NCBI RefSeq assembly: GCF_004614235.1
Contig: NZ_SPVH01000006.1
Location: 1,054,001 to 1,118,000 of the forward strand
Direction of reading: 5' to 3'
Length of the DNA stretch: 64,000 nt
Source of the DNA: Brevundimonas intermedia
GTDB taxonomy: Bacteria; Pseudomonadota; Alphaproteobacteria; Caulobacterales; Caulobacteraceae
Within the stretch, counting starts at the first letter, position 1. The number at the start of each line of letters is the position of its first letter. The notes under the pieces were generated by a model. The model was given only the letters and a program-made list of their open reading frames with translations, ran no database searches and was not told the origin of the DNA. Below, one piece after another: positions 40,990 to 50,014 of the stretch. The position numbers and the translations under genes were made by a program.

Positions 40990-42078
40990 GTGAAGACCTC
41001 CGGACACCAGCGATTTGAAGCCTTGGACTCCCTGCGCGGGGTGTGCGCCATTCTTGTGGTTATGTTCCATATGCCGGTGGCAAGCCATTGGCGCGATTGG
41101 GGTTTCATTCAGCACTCCTATCTGTTCGTCGATTATTTCTTCGTGCTGTCGGGCTTCGTCATCGCCCATGCCTATGCCGAGCGGCTGAAGTCGGGGCGGG
41201 ATGCGGGGCGGTTCATGGTGCGGCGGTTCGGACGGATCTGGCCGCTGCATCTGCTGATGCTGGCGGCCTTCGTCGGGCTGGAGCTGGCGCGGCTGGTGTT
41301 CCAGTTCGACGGCGCGCCGCCCTTCACGCGGGACCGGTCGATCGAGGCGATCTTCACCAATCTGGCGCTGATCCAGGCCTGGCATGTGCATCCCTATCTG
41401 ACCTGGAACGGGCCGGCCTGGACGCTCAGCGCCGAATGGGCCTGCTATCTGATCTTCGCCGGACTGGTGCTGGTCGCGCCCAAGCGTTTCCGCTGGATCG
41501 GTCTGGTCCTGGCGATCATCGGGGGCGTGCTGGTGGTCAGCTACGCCCGGCGCTGGATGAACACGACCTATGACTTCGCCGTGCCGCGCGCGGTCTATGG
41601 CTTCTTCCTGGGCTGTCTGCTGCAGGGCCTGTGGACGCGCATCCCTCGCCTCAAGGGCGGCGCCGCGACGGTGCTGGAGGTCGCGGCGATCGTCGCGGCC
41701 TGCATCTTCATCGGCTATGCCCAGGGACCGATCACCGTGGCCGTCACCCTGGTCTTCGTGATCCTGATCTGGGTCTTCGCGGGCGAGAACGGCGCCCTGT
41801 CACGCGTGCTGGATCATCCGGCGTTGGTCACCCTGGGGCGATGGTCGTTCGCCATCTACATGGTCCACATGTTCATCCTGACCGTGATGATGATCGTGGC
41901 CAGAAAGCTGGACTGGGTGCCGGTGCGGCGGATCGATTTCGGCTCGATCTGGCTGAACGACCTGTTCGCCGTCGCCATGTTCGGCTTCATCGTGGCGGTC
42001 GCGGTCGTCGCTCACCGACTGGTCGAACAGCCGGCGCAGCGGATGATCGACCGCTGGACCAAGCCGAAAGCGGCCTGA
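40990..42078 (+). CDS. Acyltransferase 3 family membrane protein
   Basis: A 362-residue protein of the acyltransferase-3 (OafA/WecH-like) family, with about ten helices. The start GTG gives MKTSGHQRFEALDSLRGVCA, then VVMFHMP with the conserved catalytic His, FVDYFFVLSGFVIAH and RRFGRIWPLHLLML, all standard. Such proteins add acetyl or other acyl groups to surface sugars. No sugar-synthesis genes are adjacent, so the acceptor is unknown. Confidence 0.92.
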   Translation: MKTSGHQRFEALDSLRGVCAILVVMFHMPVASHWRDWGFIQHSYLFVDYFFVLSGFVIAHAYAERLKSGRDAGRFMVRRFGRIWPLHLLMLAAFVGLELARLVFQFDGAPPFTRDRSIEAIFTNLALIQAWHVHPYLTWNGPAWTLSAEWACYLIFAGLVLVAPKRFRWIGLVLAIIGGVLVVSYARRWMNTTYDFAVPRAVYGFFLGCLLQGLWTRIPRLKGGAATVLEVAAIVAACIFIGYAQGPITVAVTLVFVILIWVFAGENGALSRVLDHPALVTLGRWSFAIYMVHMFILTVMMIVARKLDWVPVRRIDFGSIWLNDLFAVAMFGFIVAVAVVAHRLVEQPAQRMIDRWTKPKAA

Positions 42079-42082
42079 GCCT

Positions 42083-42319
42083 TTAGGCCGCCATCCGCCA
42101 TTCCGACACCCATCCCGACGCCATGTCGCCCGCACGGCCTTCGTCCCACAGCATGTCCTCGTCCGAGTAGCGGCTGCTGGCGGCGGCCGAGATGACGTCG
42201 ACCACCTGTTCCTCCAGCCGGTCCCAGATCACGGCGAGGTCGGACGAGCCGTCGGCCTCGCACGGCACGATGATGTAGCGGCTGGCGTTGATCGTCTGGG
42301 TAGGTTGGAAACGAGCCAT
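42083..42319 (-). CDS. Small acidic protein, hypothetical
   Basis: A 78-residue protein rich in Asp, Glu and Ser: VIWDRLEEQVVDVISAAASS, then a DEDMLWDEG cluster. AGGAGA lies 10 bases before the ATG. I recognise no family. It is divergent from the WYL regulator gene, with about 90 bases between starts, so it could be its target; this is inferred only from position. Confidence 0.6.
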   Translation of the reverse strand: MARFQPTQTINASRYIIVPCEADGSSDLAVIWDRLEEQVVDVISAAASSRYSDEDMLWDEGRAGDMASGWVSEWRMAA

Positions 42320-42410
42320 GATGTGATCTCCTGAAGCGACGGCCTCTTGTCGATGATTGGGTTATGAAGCACTGTTGCGTCAGAAACGGACGTATGGATC
42401 GGCGGCGACG

Positions 42411-43400
42411 GTGAGACACGACAAGGCGGCGATGGTGATCGAACTGGCGCGGCGCATGGCCGCCAGCGCCGAAGGCCTGTCCATCGACGAAATGGCCCGC
42501 GACATGCGGGTGGGACGCCGCACCGCCGAGCGGATGCGCGACGCGGTGATGATGCTGTTCCCGCAGGTGGACGAGGTGTCGGACCCGCCGTCGAAACGCT
42601 GGCGTATCCGCGGCGGCCTGTCGGCCTTCGAGCAGGCGCCGACGGCGACCGAGATGCTGGAATTGTCCAAGGCTGCGTCAGCATTGCGGGCCGCCGGCGA
42701 ACTGGCGCGGGCGACGGCGCTGGAGGGGCTGGAACGCAAGCTGAAGGCCGCGATGCGATCCACCACCCTGAACCGGATGGCGCCGGACCTTGAGGCCTTG
42801 GTCCGGGCCGAGACCATCGCCGTCCAGGCCGGGCCGCGTCCGTCGGCGGACGAGGCCATGCTGACCGCCATTCGCGGGGCCGTGCTGGCGCAGCAACCGT
42901 TGGGCTTTACTTATTCCCGGCCGGGCGCCGAGCCGCGTCGGCGCAGCGTCGCCCCGTGCGGAGTGATGTTCGGCCGCGCCAACTATCTGGTCGCCGCCGA
43001 CCGCGAGACCGGCCGCATCCAGACCTTTCGACTGGACCGGATGAGCCACGTCGCCCCTCAGGAGGGACTTGCCGTCCCGCCCGCCGATTTCGACCTGAGC
43101 GTCTTCGCCAGCCAGTCCTTCGGCATCTATCAGGACGAGATCGAGGATGTCGTGCTGCGGATCACGCCACAGGGCGCGGCCGAGGCGAAGAGCTGGCGCT
43201 GGCATCCGACCCAGAGTTTCGAGGATCAGGCGGACGGCGCGGTCGTGGTGCGGTTCCGCGCCTCGGGCATGCGCGAACTGGCCTGGCACCTGTTCACCTG
43301 GGGCGAGCAGGCGCAGATTCTGGCGCCCGAACGGCTTAAGGCCGTCATGGCCGGGGAACTGGCGGCGGCGGGGCGCGCCCTGGAACGGGCTTCAGCCTGA
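42411..43400 (+). CDS. YafY-type WYL-domain transcriptional regulator
   Basis: A 329-residue regulator with an N-terminal winged helix-turn-helix (LSIDEMARDMRVGRRTAERM) and a central to C-terminal WYL domain (residues about 150-250, with LGFTYSRPG, YLVAADRETGRIQTFRLDRM). A WCX-like end follows. WYL proteins sense ligands and control varied genes including defence systems. I chose the GTG at 42411 because homologues begin MRHDKA; an in-frame TTG at 42357 is possible. Its divergent partner is a small acidic protein gene. Confidence 0.85.
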   Translation: MRHDKAAMVIELARRMAASAEGLSIDEMARDMRVGRRTAERMRDAVMMLFPQVDEVSDPPSKRWRIRGGLSAFEQAPTATEMLELSKAASALRAAGELARATALEGLERKLKAAMRSTTLNRMAPDLEALVRAETIAVQAGPRPSADEAMLTAIRGAVLAQQPLGFTYSRPGAEPRRRSVAPCGVMFGRANYLVAADRETGRIQTFRLDRMSHVAPQEGLAVPPADFDLSVFASQSFGIYQDEIEDVVLRITPQGAAEAKSWRWHPTQSFEDQADGAVVVRFRASGMRELAWHLFTWGEQAQILAPERLKAVMAGELAAAGRALERASA

Positions 43401-43472
43401 CGAAACCGTAAGCTGACGCGGCGCGTTCAGCACCGCTAGGCTTCGCGCCGACCATCCTTCAGGAGATCGCCC

Positions 43473-44906
43473 TTGCGCGTCCACGCCTTCGCTTCGTCCG
43501 CCATCGCCGCTGTCGTTCTCATGGGCGGCGCCTGTGCGGCCGGCCCGATGGTTTCGCGTCAAGCCGTTCTGGATGAAAGCGCACCCCAGGTGACCGTGAC
43601 CCGTGACGGCGACCATCTGAACATCGACTATCGATTCGGTCGCGACGTTCCGGTCTGGGCCTTCATGGATTCGGCGTTGGAGACGGACTCGCGCCAGCCC
43701 TGGCGGCCTCGCCAATGGACGGTGCAGACGCCGGGCGTGGTGATGGAGCGACGCGGGTACTACGACATCATTCGCAGCACGGACGGCGGCCCCGTGCCGC
43801 GCGAGGTGCGGTTCCGGGTCAGGCCCCAGGCGGTGGACCTGGAGGCGGAGTATCCGACCCTGCTGTTCTCCAACGGCGCGGTCGCCCTGCCGACGCGGCA
43901 ACTGGATGTCTTCGCCCTGCCGTCGGCCCAGGCGGCGGAGGCGGTGCCGGACGACCTGAACCGGGTGACCCTGGACGGTGGATCGTCGCGCGTGACCTGG
44001 CGCGACGACAATGGGCCGGTGCTGTTCAATGGGCGTCGGCATGACCAACTGACCACGATGGACGAGCGCAGCTACGTCCTGCTGGGCGAGGCGACGGTCA
44101 CGCCGGGCGAGGGGCTGTCGACCGTGATCGACCCCAACCTGCCGCCGTGGATCGGAGAGGAGATTCGCGGATTCGCGCCCCGCGTCGGCCAATACTATCG
44201 CGACCGGCTGGGCGCGCCCGGCTCCGGCGGCGACACCCCGATCGTCATGGTGGCCTGGAACGGTCCGACCGAACAGATGACCAGCATGGGCGGCAGCGTC
44301 CTGCCCGGTCTGATCGTCATGTCGTTCGAGGGGCGGGGTGTCACGACGGCCCAGCCCGACATCATGGAGCGGTCGCGCTGGTTCATCGGCCACGAGGCGG
44401 CGCATTTCTGGTTGGGCCAGACCGTCCGCTATCAGTTCGCCGACGAGGCCTGGATCACCGAGGGCGGGGCCGACCTGATGGCGGTGCGGGCGCTAAAGCG
44501 TCTGGACCCCGCCTATGACGACCGCAGCGAGCTTCAGTCCGAGGTGGACGACTGCGTGAACCTGGCCATGAAGCCGGTGGCCCAGGCCGGAGCGCGCGGC
44601 GAACACCGCGCCTATTATGCATGCGGCGCAGTCTTCGCCATGGCGGCCGAGGGCGCACAGAAACAAAGGACAGGCGGCGACTGGCTCGACTTCCTGAAAC
44701 CTCTGCTGCGCCAGCCGGACGGGGTGCTTAGCCGTGAGGAATGGCTGACGGCCTTGACGCGAACGTCGCGCGATCCGTCGCTGCGCGGGGATATGGAGCG
44801 GTTGCTGGACCAAGGTGCGGCCGATCCGTCCGCCGTGATCGCGCGCCTGTTCCAGCGCACCGGCGTGGCGTTCCGCCTCGACAATGGTCGGATCGTCCTG
44901 AGCTGA
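43473..44906 (+). CDS. Secreted M1-signature metallopeptidase-like protein
   Basis: A 477-residue protein starting at TTG with AGGAGA upstream. The first 22 residues form a signal with a Cys (GGACAAG), possibly a lipoprotein or simple signal. The zinc site is GHEAAHFW (His307-His311), then WITEGGADL with Glu330: HExxH followed by 18 residues and Glu, the gluzincin/M1 spacing. An N-terminal beta-rich domain (residues 40-180) and a short helical C-terminus surround it. Substrate unknown; no close named family. It is likely a real peptidase because all three ligands and the general base are present. Confidence 0.8.
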   Translation: MRVHAFASSAIAAVVLMGGACAAGPMVSRQAVLDESAPQVTVTRDGDHLNIDYRFGRDVPVWAFMDSALETDSRQPWRPRQWTVQTPGVVMERRGYYDIIRSTDGGPVPREVRFRVRPQAVDLEAEYPTLLFSNGAVALPTRQLDVFALPSAQAAEAVPDDLNRVTLDGGSSRVTWRDDNGPVLFNGRRHDQLTTMDERSYVLLGEATVTPGEGLSTVIDPNLPPWIGEEIRGFAPRVGQYYRDRLGAPGSGGDTPIVMVAWNGPTEQMTSMGGSVLPGLIVMSFEGRGVTTAQPDIMERSRWFIGHEAAHFWLGQTVRYQFADEAWITEGGADLMAVRALKRLDPAYDDRSELQSEVDDCVNLAMKPVAQAGARGEHRAYYACGAVFAMAAEGAQKQRTGGDWLDFLKPLLRQPDGVLSREEWLTALTRTSRDPSLRGDMERLLDQGAADPSAVIARLFQRTGVAFRLDNGRIVLS

Positions 44907-44907
44907 A

Positions 44908-44942
44908 AACGAAAAACGGCGACCGGATGAACCAGCCGCCGT
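44908..44942 (-). terminator. Rho-independent terminator of the DUF6607 gene
   Basis: Read on the minus strand: an 11-bp stem (ACGGCGGCTGG paired with CCGGTCGCCGT, with two G-T pairs) closed by TTCAT, followed by TTTTCGTTTT. It ends the heme receptor-DUF6607 transcript; the T-run reaches almost to the convergent peptidase gene's stop codon. Confidence 0.88.
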
Positions 44943-44966
44943 CTCACGATCAGCGCTGGGGGATAA

Positions 44967-45947
44967 TCAGCGCGGCGTCGTGGCCTCGGTGATCAGGACG
45001 CGAGCCTTGGCGACGGCCTCGGCTTCGGTGGCTTCGCCGTCGGCTATCTGTTGCGCCAGGTCCATCAGCGGCGTGCCGGTGACCGACCCCGTCTCGCCGA
45101 TCTCCTGCAGTTGGATGCCGTCATGGGTGGCGATGGCGGCGTCCCAGGCGTCGCGCACGGCGGACCAGAAGCCTTGCGTCTTGGTCCAGTAGTCGTCGCC
45201 GGCCTGGGGCGAATAGCTGGTGGACCGGTCATAGGTGTTGATGACGTCTTCCTGGACGATGGCGACGGGCTCGCCGCCGGCCTTGCCCGACATTTTCATA
45301 TTGTCCTGGATATGGACCCAACCGTCCGGCGTCAGGATGTGGCGGTTGGTGCCCAGATAGCGGTCGTAGACCGGGTTGCGCACCGCATCGCGACGCGCCA
45401 GCGGCCGCCAGGTGGCGTTCGAGGTCCAGGCCGACAGGCCATTGTCATAGGTCCAATGGCCGACGCCGCCGTAGCGGGGCGAATCGTCGGTCTGCCATAC
45501 GGTCTGGGACCAGGCGCCGGCGCGCTGGTCGGCCGGCACGGGCGTCAGGGTCCACTGGTTCGGGCCGGCATAGGTCAGGACCGTCTGGGGCTGATAGACC
45601 CAATCGTGACGCCAGTGTTTGATGACCATGACCTGGCCTTCATGCTCCATGACCAGGATGTGCTGAAGGCTGATGCGGTCGCCCTTGTCATAGACGATGC
45701 GGACGATCTCGCTGCCGCCCGACAGCTTCTCCTCCAGCGGGTCGTAGTCGGCGCGGAAGCTGACGTTCTCGCGCATGTCGAAATGGACGCGGTACTGTCC
45801 GGCCTGGGCCAGGATCGACTGGCGATCCCGTTCGAAGGCGCTGGCGGGCGCAGAAGCCTGCGCGGTCTGGGCGGCGGCGGCGTCCAACGCCTGTACGGTC
45901 GGGGCGGCGGCCGTCAGAAGGGCGGCGGCGATCAATATGGCGCGCAT
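44967..45947 (-). CDS. DUF6607 family secreted protein
   Basis: A 326-residue secreted protein with signal MRAILIAAALLTAAAPTVQA. It matches the DUF6607 pattern: GQYRVHFDMRENVSFRADYD, IVYDKGDRISLQHILVM, a MVIKHWRHDWVYQP motif and GGVGHWTYDNGLSAW. Members are commonly found beside TonB-dependent heme or hemoglobin receptors, as here (39 bases after the receptor gene). It probably works in the periplasm with heme, but the mechanism is not known to me. ATG at 45947 follows AGGAG. Confidence 0.85.
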   Translation of the reverse strand: MRAILIAAALLTAAAPTVQALDAAAAQTAQASAPASAFERDRQSILAQAGQYRVHFDMRENVSFRADYDPLEEKLSGGSEIVRIVYDKGDRISLQHILVMEHEGQVMVIKHWRHDWVYQPQTVLTYAGPNQWTLTPVPADQRAGAWSQTVWQTDDSPRYGGVGHWTYDNGLSAWTSNATWRPLARRDAVRNPVYDRYLGTNRHILTPDGWVHIQDNMKMSGKAGGEPVAIVQEDVINTYDRSTSYSPQAGDDYWTKTQGFWSAVRDAWDAAIATHDGIQLQEIGETGSVTGTPLMDLAQQIADGEATEAEAVAKARVLITEATTPR

Positions 45948-45986
45948 CGGGCGGCTCCTTGAGGTGTGGAAAGATTGCATGGTCGC

Positions 45987-48197
45987 TTACAGACGCAGGG
46001 TCAGGGAGACACCGAAGTTGCGGCCCGGCTGGGTGTAGGCGTCCTTGACGGTCGAGGCGGAGGACAGGCCGCGCACGTCGCTCCACCAGCCGTAGGTCTC
46101 GTCCAGGACGTTGAAGGCGCCGGCCCGCAGCGTCGCCCGCTCCGTCACGTTCCAATAGGCCGTCAGGTCCAGCAGGGTGAAGCTGTCGCCCAGATAGCAG
46201 GCCGATCCGCACGACAAGCCGCCATAGGTCGCCGCATCCTTCTTGCCCGACCACGTCACTGTCGCCGAACCGCCCCAGACGCCCGACTGATCGGCATAGT
46301 TCAGGCCGGCGACCACCTTGACCGGATCGATGCTGCCCAGCTCGGTGCGACGCCCGTCGGTCGTCTGTTCGCCCTCGGCATAGGCGGCCGAGCCGATCAG
46401 GCTGAAGCCGTTGTCCCAAGAGACGTCGGCGCGCGCTTCCAGTCCCCTGATGTCCACCTCGGTCAGGTTGACGTACTGATAGACCAGCGGATCGACGCCG
46501 GGGACGCCCGTGCCGCTGACCACCACCTGGTCGATGAAGTCGTCATAGTGGGTGGCGAAGGCGGTGGTGTTCAGCCGCATCTTGCCGCCCGCCACATCGA
46601 TGTCGCGCAGACGGAAACCGGCCTCGAAGCTCTCGCTGGTCTCTGGCGACAGGTTCGGGTTCGGGATCGAGCGATAGCCGAAGACGGGGTTCTCGAAGAA
46701 GTTGTTCACCTGCATCGGCGACGGCGCGCGGAAGCCCAGGCTGTAGTTGGCGAAGACGCCCAGATGAGCGCCGGTCCAATAGACCACGCCCAGTTTTGGC
46801 GAGATGTGATCGTCGCTCTGACCCGAAGCCGCCGCCGGGAACTGGGCGTCGACCTTGGGCGACAGATCATACCAGTCATAGCGCACGGCCGGGATGATGC
46901 TGAGCGCGCCGTCCAGCAGTTCGATCTCGTCCTGCACGAACAGGCCGGCCAGCTGGAACTCGGTCTTGGGGAAGGCGCGGATGGGGAAGGTCTCGCCTAC
47001 CGGCGGGGTCACGCCGTCGCGGATGCCTTCCTGCGTGGTCATCGACCAGTCGCCGCCGACGGTGACGCGGTGCTGAATGGAGCTGCCCTCGCCAAAAACG
47101 CGGGCGCCCTGGGCGGCGAAGCCATAGACGGTGTTGTCGAAGGTGGTGTCGCGGACGCGGTCGACCGCCGGGATGCGATCCTCGAACGTGTACTGACGCG
47201 TGGTGGCGTCCTGCCAATACAACGACACCGAGCCGTCGCTGAGGCCGGCGAAGTCCTGGAAGCGCCAGTCCGCGCTGACGCGGTCACGCTGGGTTTCGTC
47301 GTGGGCGGTGACGGCCAGAACGGTCGCCGAGCGGCTGCTCAACGCATCGCCGTCCATCTCCGAATCCAGATGGTCATAGGTCAGGCGCAGGGTGTGGTTC
47401 GGGTTCACCTCCCACACCAGCTTGCCCAGTATGGCGTTGGAGCTGAAGTCTTGGGGGTTCGGTTCCGTACGGGTGGCGCCGACGCCGCCGACCGAGCCCT
47501 TGTTCTCGGTCTCTTGCGCATCGCGGCGCGTATAGGCCAACAGGCCCGACAGCGATCCCGACCGACCGGCGAAGGCCACGCCCTCGGTCCAGCCTTCGTC
47601 TGCGGAGTTGTAGGCCACGCGCCCGCGTGCGCCGAAGGTCTGGTCGCCGATCAGGAAGTCGGACGGATCCTTGGTCGTGAAGGCCACGGCGCCGGCGACG
47701 CCGTCCGAGCCATACAGGGCAGAGGCCGGGCCGCGCAGGATCTCGACCGACTTGACCAGATCCAGGTCGTTGTAGCCGCCCCGACCCACCGCTTGGGCGC
47801 CGAAGGAGAAGCCGGCGGGCAGGCGCACGCCGTCGTTGATGATCAACACCCGATCGCCGCCCATGCCGCGAATGGTGAAGCCGGAGTTGGCGTCGCGGCC
47901 TGCCCCGGACAGGGCCAGGCTGAACCGGGCAGGGGAGGTTGGAACGCTGACGCCCGGCTCGAACCGGATCAGGTTCTTTATGTCGGTCGCCAGCATCGTC
48001 TCGATCTGGGCGGCGTCGATGACGCTGACCGTCGCCGGCGTATTGGAGGCCAGACGCTGCGAGCGGGTGCCGATGACCACGACGGGATCGACTTCGGCCG
48101 CCGGCGCCGCTGCGGGCATTTCGGCGTGCGCGGGCTGGACGATCAGGGCCGATCCGACGGCCGCTGCGGCGGTGGTGAGAAGAAGAAGGTTACGCAT
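45987..48197 (-). CDS. TonB-dependent hemoglobin/heme-type receptor
   Basis: A 736-residue outer-membrane receptor with signal peptide (to HAE), plug domain residues about 40-160 (VVVIGTRSQRL TonB-box region, RFEPGVSV, FTIRGMGGDRVLIINDGVRL) and a 22-strand barrel ending in the aromatic FGVSLTLRL. The plug text and the following DUF6607 gene resemble hemoglobin/transferrin/lactoferrin-family receptors; I do not see a definitive FRAP/NPNL pair except GFRAPSPMQ and NPNLSPETSESFE, both present and typical of heme receptors. It takes up heme with TonB energy. A Fur-like site lies upstream. Confidence 0.9.
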   Translation of the reverse strand: MRNLLLLTTAAAAVGSALIVQPAHAEMPAAAPAAEVDPVVVIGTRSQRLASNTPATVSVIDAAQIETMLATDIKNLIRFEPGVSVPTSPARFSLALSGAGRDANSGFTIRGMGGDRVLIINDGVRLPAGFSFGAQAVGRGGYNDLDLVKSVEILRGPASALYGSDGVAGAVAFTTKDPSDFLIGDQTFGARGRVAYNSADEGWTEGVAFAGRSGSLSGLLAYTRRDAQETENKGSVGGVGATRTEPNPQDFSSNAILGKLVWEVNPNHTLRLTYDHLDSEMDGDALSSRSATVLAVTAHDETQRDRVSADWRFQDFAGLSDGSVSLYWQDATTRQYTFEDRIPAVDRVRDTTFDNTVYGFAAQGARVFGEGSSIQHRVTVGGDWSMTTQEGIRDGVTPPVGETFPIRAFPKTEFQLAGLFVQDEIELLDGALSIIPAVRYDWYDLSPKVDAQFPAAASGQSDDHISPKLGVVYWTGAHLGVFANYSLGFRAPSPMQVNNFFENPVFGYRSIPNPNLSPETSESFEAGFRLRDIDVAGGKMRLNTTAFATHYDDFIDQVVVSGTGVPGVDPLVYQYVNLTEVDIRGLEARADVSWDNGFSLIGSAAYAEGEQTTDGRRTELGSIDPVKVVAGLNYADQSGVWGGSATVTWSGKKDAATYGGLSCGSACYLGDSFTLLDLTAYWNVTERATLRAGAFNVLDETYGWWSDVRGLSSASTVKDAYTQPGRNFGVSLTLRL

Positions 48198-48235
48198 GAA
48201 TGGCCCCGCTTAATGACAGGCAGGCGTATTAGTGC

Positions 48236-48253
48236 GAACGATTATCAGAATCA
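48236..48253. promoter_or_regulatory. Possible Fur-like site
   Basis: The segment around GAACGATTATCAGAATCA, between the heme receptor and the divergent lipoprotein gene, contains GATAAT on the minus strand and an imperfect dyad reminiscent of Fur boxes. The match is partial. It is supported mainly by the heme-uptake context. Confidence 0.25.
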
Positions 48254-48308
48254 ACCGCAATGACTGTGCGGTTTTGAACCCGAACCTTGGCCGTGACGTT
48301 GTGGCGTG

Positions 48309-48857
48309 ATGAAAACAGCCCTGTTCCCGATGGCGGCCGCCATCGCCGCCATCGCCGCCCTGGCCGCCTGCGGCGATCATCAGGTCAATCCGCCCAACGA
48401 GCCGGCCGCGCCGCTGAGAACGCCTGAGGCCATGCAGCAGGTGGAGGCGAAGGGGCCGTCCTCTCTGGCGGCGCGCGGTCCGCGCAGTTTCGTGGGGGTG
48501 TGGGCGGCCAATCCGCAATGGTGCGCCCGGCCTCAGGGCGAGCGCAGCCCGATCACCCTGACGCCGCTGCGGTTCGACGCCTATGGGCACAACTGCGACA
48601 TCGCCAGCATCGACGAGACGGGCTCAGGCTATGTCGCGGCCTTGCGGTGCGCGACCCAGGGCCAGACCAAGACCGAGCGGGTGCATATGAGCACGACCGG
48701 CGATGTGATGAACCTGACCTACATCGACCGGGACATGACCACGGTGAAGCTGGCGCGCTGCCCCGGCTCGCCGCGTGCGCCCGACCCCGCCAATCCGCTG
48801 GAAAAGATGATGAAGCCGGACGGGGCCGAGACCCCGCCCGTCGCGCCGCCTAGTTGA
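48309..48857 (+). CDS. Lipoprotein, hypothetical
   Basis: A 182-residue lipoprotein with signal MKTALFPMAAAIAAIAALAA and lipobox LAAC. The mature part has a Pro-rich linker, then four Cys (WCARP, NCDIAS, LRCAT, ARCPGS) that could form two disulfides. The motif FVGVWAANPQWCARPQGERS resembles small periplasmic Alr-type lipoproteins, but I recognise no named family. Starts at ATG 48309 (GTG one codon earlier possible). Convergent with ychF, overlapping by 8 bases. Confidence 0.7.
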   Translation: MKTALFPMAAAIAAIAALAACGDHQVNPPNEPAAPLRTPEAMQQVEAKGPSSLAARGPRSFVGVWAANPQWCARPQGERSPITLTPLRFDAYGHNCDIASIDETGSGYVAALRCATQGQTKTERVHMSTTGDVMNLTYIDRDMTTVKLARCPGSPRAPDPANPLEKMMKPDGAETPPVAPPS

Positions 48858-49944
48858 ACAGGAAGTTCATCACGTCGCCGTCCTTGACGACATAGGTCTT
48901 GCCTTCGGCGCGCAGCTTGCCGGCCTCGCGCGCCTTGGCTTCGCCGCGCAGGGCGACAAAGTCGTCATAGGCGATGGTTTCTGCGCGGATGAAGCCCTTC
49001 TCGAAGTCGGTGTGGATCACGCCGGCCGCCTGCGGGCCGGTGGCGCCGACGGGGATGGTCCAGGCGCGGGCTTCCTTCGGGCCGACCGTGAAATAGGTCT
49101 GCAGACCCAGCAGCTTGTAGGCCTCGCGGATCAGGCGGTTCAGGCCGGGTTCTTCGAGGCCCAGGGTTTCCAGGAACTCCTTCTGCTCCTCGTCGTCCAG
49201 CACGGCGATCTCGGATTCGATCTGGGCCGAGATGACGACAGAGTTGGCGTTGTCTTGGGCGGCGCGCGCGGCGACCTTGTCGGACAGGTCGTTGCCCTTG
49301 TCGGCCGAACCTTCCTCGACGTTGGAGACATAGAGGGCGGGCAGGGCGGTCAGCAGTTGCAGCATGTGCCAGGCCTTGGCGTCCTCTTTGGACACTTCGG
49401 CGGTGCGGGCGGGCTTGCCGGCGTTCAGCTGGGCCAGGGCCAGATCGACCAGTTTCAGCGTCAGGCCGGATTCCTTGTCGCCGCCCTTGGCGCGTTTTTC
49501 GAGCTGGGGCCGACGGCGCTCCAGGCTTTCCATGTCGGCCAGCATCAGTTCGGTCTCGATGATCTCCAGATCGGCGATCGGATCGATGCGGTCCTCGACA
49601 TGGGTGATGTCGTCATCGACGAAGCAACGGGCCACGAAGGCCACGGCGTCGCAGTCGCGGATATTGGCCAGGAACTGGTTGCCCAGGCCCTCGCCCTTGG
49701 ACGCACCGCGCACCAGGCCGGCGATGTCCACGAAAGTGATGCGCGAAGGGATGATCTCTTTGGACCCGGCGATCTCGGCCAGGGCTTCCAGACGCGGCTC
49801 CGGCACCGCCACGTCGCCGGTGTTCGGCTCGATGGTGCAGAACGGGTAGTTGGCCGCCTGGGCCGCCGCCGTCTTGGTCAGGGCGTTGAACAGGGTGGAC
49901 TTGCCGACGTTGGGCAGGCCGACGATCGCGACTTTAAGGGCCAT
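48850..49944 (-). CDS. ychF: Redox-regulated ATPase YchF (OLA1-like)
   Basis: A 364-residue Obg-family P-loop protein that binds ATP rather than GTP. It starts MALKVAIVGLPNVGKSTLFN (G1), then ITFVDIAGLVRGASKGEGLG (G3 DxxG), and has a TGS-like C-terminal domain with FFTVGPKEARAWTIPVG-like sequence (here YFTVGPKEARAWTIP) and KTYVVKDGDVMNFLFN. It associates with ribosomes and is linked to the stress response. In many bacteria it neighbours pth and rplY; here a metal-uptake operon separates them. Confidence 0.96.
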   Translation of the reverse strand: MALKVAIVGLPNVGKSTLFNALTKTAAAQAANYPFCTIEPNTGDVAVPEPRLEALAEIAGSKEIIPSRITFVDIAGLVRGASKGEGLGNQFLANIRDCDAVAFVARCFVDDDITHVEDRIDPIADLEIIETELMLADMESLERRRPQLEKRAKGGDKESGLTLKLVDLALAQLNAGKPARTAEVSKEDAKAWHMLQLLTALPALYVSNVEEGSADKGNDLSDKVAARAAQDNANSVVISAQIESEIAVLDDEEQKEFLETLGLEEPGLNRLIREAYKLLGLQTYFTVGPKEARAWTIPVGATGPQAAGVIHTDFEKGFIRAETIAYDDFVALRGEAKAREAGKLRAEGKTYVVKDGDVMNFLFN

Positions 49945-50014
49945 GGTATTCCTCGTGAGGCGCGAGCCTTTACCCGGTTCGAACCAGTTTGTCAGGCTCG
50001 CGCTTCAACTGGGG

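Noticed and set aside
45966..48263. A 765-codon plus-strand open frame
   Set aside because: Antisense to the heme receptor; Val/Gly/Arg-rich without motifs.
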